DNA of 15,653 nucleotides from Clostridia bacterium (GTDB lineage: Bacteria; Bacillota; Clostridia; Oscillospirales; Butyricicoccaceae). Location of the stretch: the NCBI GenBank assembly GCA_017407765.1, contig JAFQVZ010000228.1:1-15653 (forward strand), given 5' to 3'. Within the stretch, counting starts at the first letter, position 1; each line of letters begins with the position of its first letter. Shown here piece after piece: positions 11,767 to 15,653 of the stretch. The notes under the pieces are model-generated. The model did not search any database. It worked only from the letters and a program-made list of their open reading frames with translations, and was not told the origin of the DNA. Position numbers and translations under genes: made by a program.

Positions 11767-11797
11767 CAAGAAGTTGCAGGCGTAATGGAGGGAAATT

Positions 11798-12043
11798 ATG
11801 CTTTCAGAGCTTGCAGACAGCCGCAAGGTAACTGGCATAAAGCAGACCAAGCGTGCTGTTGTTAACGGAACCGCAGTCAGAGTATATATAGCCGAAGACG
11901 CAGAGATGCGTCTTCGGCTAGAGCTTTGTGAACTTTGCGACAGGCACGAAATTCCTGTCACAGAGGTCGAAAGCATGGAAAAGCTCGGACACGCCTGCGG
12001 TATAAATATCGGCGCATCCTCGGCAGCGCTGCTGAGAGGATAA
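11798..12043 (+). CDS. rplGB: L7Ae-family RNA-binding ribosomal protein (YbxF/RplGB-like)
   Basis: Small L7Ae/L30e/S12e/Gadd45-fold protein of 81 residues, the same length class as Bacillus YbxF (RplGB), which sits at the same place between rpoC and rpsL and binds kink-turn RNA. Visible family features are GIKQT near the N-terminus, the YIAEDA strand, and the C-terminal VESMEKLGHACGINIGASSAA. The segment MRLRLE follows EDA where relatives usually have a proline-containing DADP; this segment is encoded by the right arm of a perfect hairpin. Codon use is less optimised than in its neighbours (TCA, CTA, CGG, AGG and three ATA in 81 codons). The start is fixed by GGAGGG at 11787-11792, 5 nt upstream. 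The family is secure; a role as a ribosome component versus regulator is not established. Confidence 0.88.
   Translation: MLSELADSRKVTGIKQTKRAVVNGTAVRVYIAEDAEMRLRLELCELCDRHEIPVTEVESMEKLGHACGINIGASSAALLRG
11889..11920 (+). repeat. Perfect 14-bp hairpin with GAGA loop inside the L7Ae-like gene
   Basis: TAGCCGAAGACGCA (11889-11902) and TGCGTCTTCGGCTA (11907-11920) are exact reverse complements around the loop GAGA, a GNRA-type tetraloop. No T-run follows, so it is not a standard terminator. It lies wholly within coding sequence, and its right arm uses CGG and CTA codons that the neighbouring genes avoid. Confidence 0.95.
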
Positions 12044-12050
12044 CGAGGCT

Positions 12051-12078
12051 TTTACGGGCAATGCCCGTTCAATATAAT
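12051..12078 (+). promoter_or_regulatory. Candidate promoter upstream of rpsL, with a dyad in the spacer
   Basis: TTTACG (12051-12056) and TATAAT (12073-12078) are 16 nt apart. The inverted repeat ACGGGC-AAT-GCCCGT (12054-12068) fills most of the spacer and overlaps the -35 box; it could be an operator or an RNA hairpin in transcripts coming from upstream. The -35 match is weak. Confidence 0.4.
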
Positions 12079-12116
12079 AAAAGCAATAAAATATTGAAAA
12101 AAGGAGGAAGAAACCA

Positions 12117-12539
12117 ATGCCTACATTTAACCAGCTTGTCAGAAAGGGCAGAGAAACAACGGTCTATAAGTCGACAGCACCCGCTCTCCAGAAGGGCTAC
12201 AACACAAAGAAGAAGACACAGATCGATCTCTCGTCTCCCCAGAAGAGAGGCGTATGCACAACTGTCAAGACAATGACTCCCAAGAAGCCTAACTCGGCTC
12301 TGAGAAAGGTAGCTCGTGTTAAGCTGACCAACGGCATGGAAGTTTGGGGCTATATCCCCGGCGTAGGTCACAACCTGCAGGAGCACTCGGTCGTTATGGT
12401 AAGAGGCGGACGTGTAAAGGATCTCCCCGGCGTTCGTTACCACATCATCCGCGGCACACTCGATACACAGGGTGTTAATGGCCGTATGCAGTCGCGCTCC
12501 AAGTACGGCGCAAAGCGTCCTAAGGCTGGCAAGAAGTAA
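12117..12539 (+). CDS. rpsL: 30S ribosomal protein S12
   Basis: Decoding-centre protein of the small subunit, 140 residues, complete, with the longer N-terminal loop usual in Firmicutes ([10 protein letters not shown]). [41 protein letters not shown] and [13 protein letters not shown] are all intact. Lys56 and Lys57 correspond to E. coli Lys42 and Lys43, and the lysine of GGRVKDLPG corresponds to Lys87; all are wild type, so no streptomycin-resistance change is present. The Shine-Dalgarno AAGGAGG is at 12101-12107, 9 nt before ATG. It lies 73 nt after the L7Ae-like gene. Confidence 0.98.
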   Translation: MPTFNQLVRKGRETTVYKSTAPALQKGYNTKKKTQIDLSSPQKRGVCTTVKTMTPKKPNSALRKVARVKLTNGMEVWGYIPGVGHNLQEHSVVMVRGGRVKDLPGVRYHIIRGTLDTQGVNGRMQSRSKYGAKRPKAGKK

Positions 12540-12729
12540 TTGAATCTTCGCCAAAAAGCTATTTTATCAATTAAAACAACTTTAAGGTAGAAAAGAACAG
12601 TCGCAAAGCAGACGCTTTGATCGACGTTTATATATAATATATTTTATATGTAAACGGATCATGGCGCTGACAGAAGCAAGATTACTTTTGAGTACCTATG
12701 AAATCATTTCTATGAAGGAGGGAAGCAAA
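12540..12729 (+). promoter_or_regulatory. Structured rpsL-rpsG intercistronic region
   Basis: 190 nt, long for a str operon. It holds a hairpin with a 10-bp stem and a 2-nt bulge (12600-12625: GTCG + CAAAGC, loop AGAC, GCTTTG + AT + CGAC), directly followed by an AT-rich 13-bp hairpin with one G-U pair (12625-12656: CGTTTATATATAA against TTATATGTAAACG). The first stem ends and the second begins on C12625. A TATAAT at 12633-12638 has no convincing -35. It ends with the rpsG Shine-Dalgarno AAGGAGG at 12715-12721. Confidence 0.6.
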
Positions 12730-13200
12730 GTGCCCAGAAGAGGTAATGTACCCGTAAGGGAAGTTCTTCCGGATCCGCTTTACAACTCGAAGCTTGTTAC
12801 CAAGCTCATCAACAACATCATGCTCGACGGTAAGAAGGGTGTAGCCCAGAAGATCGTTTACGATGCATTCGAAATTGTAAAAGAGAAGACCCAGAGAGAT
12901 CCTGCCGAAGTATTCGAGCAGGCCATGGAAGCTGTAATGCCCGCACTCGAGATCAAGGCTCGCCGTGTTGGTGGTGCAACATACCAGGTTCCCATGGAAG
13001 TTAGACCCGAGAGACGTCAGACACTCGGCCTCCGTTGGATCACAACATACTCGAGATCCAGAAACGAGAGAACAATGAAGGAGCGCCTCGCAGGCGAGAT
13101 CCTCGACGCTATCAACGGTGCTGGTGGCTCCGTTAAGAAGCGTGAAGACACACACAAGATGGCTGAAGCTAATAAGGCTTTCGCACATTTCCGTTGGTAA
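12730..13200 (+). CDS. rpsG: 30S ribosomal protein S7, GTG start
   Basis: Primary 16S rRNA-binding protein that nucleates assembly of the 30S head, 156 residues, exactly the family length. [27 protein letters not shown] opens the protein; [17 protein letters not shown] and [10 protein letters not shown] are intact. I chose the GTG at 12730 because the family begins at this PRRG and AAGGAGG (12715-12721) is 8 nt upstream. The longer frame from the ATG at 12661 adds 23 residues unlike any S7, has no ribosome-binding site, and would contain the Shine-Dalgarno. fusA follows after 30 nt. Confidence 0.96.
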   Translation: MPRRGNVPVREVLPDPLYNSKLVTKLINNIMLDGKKGVAQKIVYDAFEIVKEKTQRDPAEVFEQAMEAVMPALEIKARRVGGATYQVPMEVRPERRQTLGLRWITTYSRSRNERTMKERLAGEILDAINGAGGSVKKREDTHKMAEANKAFAHFRW

Positions 13201-13230
13201 TCTGCCAATACCGCTGAAAGGAGAACGCAA

Positions 13231-15300
13231 ATGCCCAGACAGTATCCTCTGGAACTGACAAGAAATATCGGCATCATGGCTCACATCGACGCCGGTAAGA
13301 CAACAACAACTGAGCGTATCCTGTTCTACACCGGTAAGAGCCATAAGATCGGCGAGACTCACGACGGCACTGCAACCATGGACTTCATGGCTCAGGAGCA
13401 GGAGAGAGGTATCACCATCACATCGGCTGCTACAACCTGTGCCTGGAAGGGCCACAGACTGAACATCATCGACACACCGGGCCACGTTGACTTCACAGTT
13501 GAAGTTGAGCGTTCCCTGCGTGTACTCGACGGTTCTGTAACAGTTCTGTGCGCTAAGGGCGGTGTTGAGCCTCAGTCTGAGACCGTATGGCGTCAGGCTG
13601 ACAAGTACAGCGTACCCAGAATGGCTTACGTTAACAAGATGGACATCATGGGCGCCAACTTCTATAATGTTGTCGACATGATGAAGGACAGACTTAAGTG
13701 TAATGCTGTTCCCATCCAGCTGCCTATCGGCGCAGAAGAGACCTTCAAGGGCCTCATCGACCTCGTCGAGATGAAGGCATATATCTACAATGACAACCAG
13801 GGCCAGGATATCTCTGTTACAGAGATCCCCGAGGACATGGTTGATCAGGCTGAAGAGTACCGCACAAACCTGCTCGAAGCAGTTTCCGAGTTCGACGAGG
13901 AGCTCATGATGGCTTACCTCGAAGGCGAGGAGATCTCCGAGGAGAGCATCAAGAAGGCTATCCGCGCTGCTACACTGGCAGTTAAGATGGTTCCCGTATG
14001 CTGCGGCACATCTTACAGAAACAAGGGTGTTCAGAAGCTGCTCGACGCTATCATCGAGTACATGCCTTCTCCCCTTGACAGAAAGTCCATCGACGGCGTT
14101 ATCCCCGGCACAGGCGAAGAGTCCTGCCGTCACGCATCCGACGATGAGCCTTTCTCCGCTCTGGCATTCAAGATCATGACAGACCCCTATGTCGGTAAGC
14201 TCTGCTTCTTCAGAGTATACTCCGGCACAGTAACTGCTGGTACAGCAGTTCTCAACTCCACAAAGGGTAAGAGAGAGCGTATCGGCCGCATCCTGCTCAT
14301 GCATGCCAACCATAGAGAAGACCTCGAGGTCGCTTACTCGGGCGACATCGCTGCAGCAGTTGGTGTTAAGGACACAACAACCGGCGACACACTCTGCGAC
14401 GAGAAGAACCCCATCATCCTCGAGACAATGGAATTCCCCGAGCCCGTTATCCGCGTAGCTATCGAGCCCAAGACCAAGGCTGGTCAGGAGAAGATGGGTA
14501 TCGCGCTGATGAAGCTGGCCGAGGAAGACCCCACATTCAAGACCTACACCGACGAAGAGACAGGTCAGACCATCATCGCCGGCATGGGCGAGCTTCACCT
14601 CGAGATCATCGTAGACAGACTGCTGCGTGAGTTCAAGGTCGAGGCTAACGTAGGTGCACCTCAGGTTGCCTACAGAGAGACCATCCGTAAGAGCGCTGAC
14701 GTTGATCAGAAGTATGCTCGTCAGTCGGGTGGTAAGGGCCAGTATGGTCACGTTAAGATCATCCTCGAGCCCAACGAGTCCGGTAAGGGCTACGAGTTCA
14801 TCAACAAGACAGTTGGCGGCTCGATTCCCAAGGAGTATATCCCTGCTGTTGACGCTGGTATCCAGGGTGCAATGCAGAACGGTATCCTCGCCGGCTACCC
14901 CGTAGTTGACTGCAAGGTAACACTGTATGATGGATCCTATCACGAAGTCGACTCTTCCGAAATGGCATTTAAGATCGCCGGTTCTATGGCGTTCAAGGAA
15001 GCTATGAAGAAGGCTGACCCCGTTCTGATGGAGCCCATGATGAAGGTCGTTGTTATCGTTCCCGAAGAGTACATGGGCGACGTTATCGGTGACCTCAGCT
15101 CCCGCCGTGGCCAGATCCAGGGCATGGAAGCTCGCAGCGGTGCTCAGCAGATCAACGCTTTCGTACCCCTCTCCGAGATGTTCGGTTACGCTACAGACAT
15201 GCGTTCCGCTACACAGGGCAGAGGCCAGTACACAATGGAACCCAGCCACTACAGCGAAGTTCCCAAGAATATCGCAGAAAAGTTGACCGAGAAGCGCTAA
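13231..15300 (+). CDS. fusA: Elongation factor G
   Basis: Translocation GTPase, 689 residues, complete and of normal Firmicutes length. G1 AHIDAGKT (17-24), switch [10 protein letters not shown] (from 58), DTPGH (81-85, catalytic His85) and NKMD (135-138) are intact, followed by domains II-V, including [10 protein letters not shown] of domain IV and RRGQIQGME near the C-terminus. AAGGAG at 13218-13223 lies 7 nt before ATG. It is co-transcribed with rpsG. The TAA stop lies inside a 9-bp inverted repeat. Confidence 0.98.
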   Translation: MPRQYPLELTRNIGIMAHIDAGKTTTTERILFYTGKSHKIGETHDGTATMDFMAQEQERGITITSAATTCAWKGHRLNIIDTPGHVDFTVEVERSLRVLDGSVTVLCAKGGVEPQSETVWRQADKYSVPRMAYVNKMDIMGANFYNVVDMMKDRLKCNAVPIQLPIGAEETFKGLIDLVEMKAYIYNDNQGQDISVTEIPEDMVDQAEEYRTNLLEAVSEFDEELMMAYLEGEEISEESIKKAIRAATLAVKMVPVCCGTSYRNKGVQKLLDAIIEYMPSPLDRKSIDGVIPGTGEESCRHASDDEPFSALAFKIMTDPYVGKLCFFRVYSGTVTAGTAVLNSTKGKRERIGRILLMHANHREDLEVAYSGDIAAAVGVKDTTTGDTLCDEKNPIILETMEFPEPVIRVAIEPKTKAGQEKMGIALMKLAEEDPTFKTYTDEETGQTIIAGMGELHLEIIVDRLLREFKVEANVGAPQVAYRETIRKSADVDQKYARQSGGKGQYGHVKIILEPNESGKGYEFINKTVGGSIPKEYIPAVDAGIQGAMQNGILAGYPVVDCKVTLYDGSYHEVDSSEMAFKIAGSMAFKEAMKKADPVLMEPMMKVVVIVPEEYMGDVIGDLSSRRGQIQGMEARSGAQQINAFVPLSEMFGYATDMRSATQGRGQYTMEPSHYSEVPKNIAEKLTEKR

Positions 15301-15311
15301 TTTTAGCGCTT
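15292..15311 (+). promoter_or_regulatory. Inverted repeat spanning the fusA stop codon
   Basis: AAGCGCTAA (15292-15300) is the exact reverse complement of TTAGCGCTT (15303-15311), with TT between; the innermost pairs would open to make a loop. The left arm is the last sense codons plus the TAA. Only TTTCC follows, and a T6 tract appears about 20 nt further on, so it is at best a weak terminator, or an mRNA end/processing element. Confidence 0.5.
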
Positions 15312-15327
15312 TCCGGCCAAATTATAG

Positions 15328-15356
15328 TTGCTTTTTTCCGCATAATCAGTTAGAAT
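15328..15356 (+). promoter_or_regulatory. Candidate promoter for tuf
   Basis: TTGCTT (15328-15333) and TAGAAT (15351-15356) are 17 nt apart in the 123-nt fusA-tuf gap. The -10 is good and the -35 poor. A separate tuf promoter is common in bacteria, but this match alone is weak. Confidence 0.35.
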
Positions 15357-15423
15357 TGATATGGTACATCCATTTCAGTAACAATTATTGATTTGCTATC
15401 AAAGAATTTAGGAGGAAAGACCA

Positions 15424-15653
15424 ATGGCTAAGGCAAAATTTGAAAGAACCAAGCCCCATGTCAACATCGGTACAGTAGGCCACGTTGACCATGGTAAGAC
15501 AACACTGACAGCTGCTATCACAAAGTTCCTGGCTCTCCAGGGCAAGGCTGAGATGCAGGACTACTCCGCTATCGACAAGGCTCCCGAAGAGAGAGAGCGC
15601 GGTATCACAATCAACACAGCTCACGTTGAGTACGAGACAGAAGCTCGTCACTA
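15424..15653 (+). CDS. tuf: Elongation factor Tu, 5' part cut by the window edge
   Basis: GTPase that brings aminoacyl-tRNA to the ribosome. Only 76 codons are visible. The G1 loop GHVDHGKT (19-26) and the switch I region [11 protein letters not shown] are unmistakable, and the frame is cut just after ARH, before the DCPGH motif. AGGAGG at 15410-15415 is 8 nt before ATG. It is the last gene of the rpoB-to-tuf cluster. Confidence 0.97.
   Translation, partial: MAKAKFERTKPHVNIGTVGHVDHGKTTLTAAITKFLALQGKAEMQDYSAIDKAPEERERGITINTAHVEYETEARH

Noticed and set aside
12661..12729. Upstream in-frame ATG extending rpsG by 23 residues
   Set aside because: No Shine-Dalgarno before it, the extra residues are unlike S7, and the GTG at 12730 has a perfect site and the family N-terminus.
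12682..15249. An 855-codon open frame antisense to rpsG and fusA
   Set aside because: Same artefact; it crosses two well-supported genes and shows no protein family features.

Overview
The window is a housekeeping locus from a low-to-mid G+C Firmicute, most likely a clostridial gut or rumen lineage near Ruminococcus/Oscillospiraceae. That placement is inferred from strong AGGAGG-type ribosome-binding sites, SigA-like promoters, the gene order rpoB-rpoC-(L7Ae-like)-rpsL-rpsG-fusA-tuf (as in Bacillus/Clostridium), and a histidyl-tRNA synthetase of the eukaryote-like branch. No mobile element, CRISPR array, phage gene, tRNA or rRNA was seen.

Left part (1-3259, plus strand): the 3' part of hisS, with an in-frame amber codon at 214-216; an overlapping HAD-family phosphatase; and an AbgB-like M20 amidohydrolase. 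A bidirectional terminator at 3269-3304 separates these from a convergent, membrane-anchored cyclophilin-type prolyl isomerase (3321-3947, minus strand).

Middle (3948-4418): a divergent control region of about 470 bases. It holds a weak candidate promoter for the isomerase and a near-consensus SigA promoter for rpoB (TTGACG-17-TATAAT with a TG extension). A leader of about 227 nt follows, ending in a hairpin whose loop carries a possible Shine-Dalgarno sequence. The usual rplKAJL genes are not next to rpoB.

Right part (4419-15653, plus strand): rpoB, rpoC, a small L7Ae-like ribosomal protein gene, rpsL, rpsG, fusA and the 5' end of tuf. These encode the large RNA polymerase subunits, two 30S proteins, and the translocation and tRNA-delivery factors. 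A good internal promoter whose -35 box lies over the rpoC stop codon could uncouple the str-operon part from rpoBC. Weaker promoter candidates precede rpsL and tuf. The 190-nt rpsL-rpsG gap carries two adjacent hairpins.

I found no undescribed multi-gene system. The signals most worth checking are the amber codon in hisS, a perfect 14-bp hairpin with a GAGA loop inside the L7Ae-like coding sequence (where it forces codons that are rare here), the structured rpoB and rpsG leaders, and the absence of TTA, CTA and TCA codons across most of the highly expressed genes.
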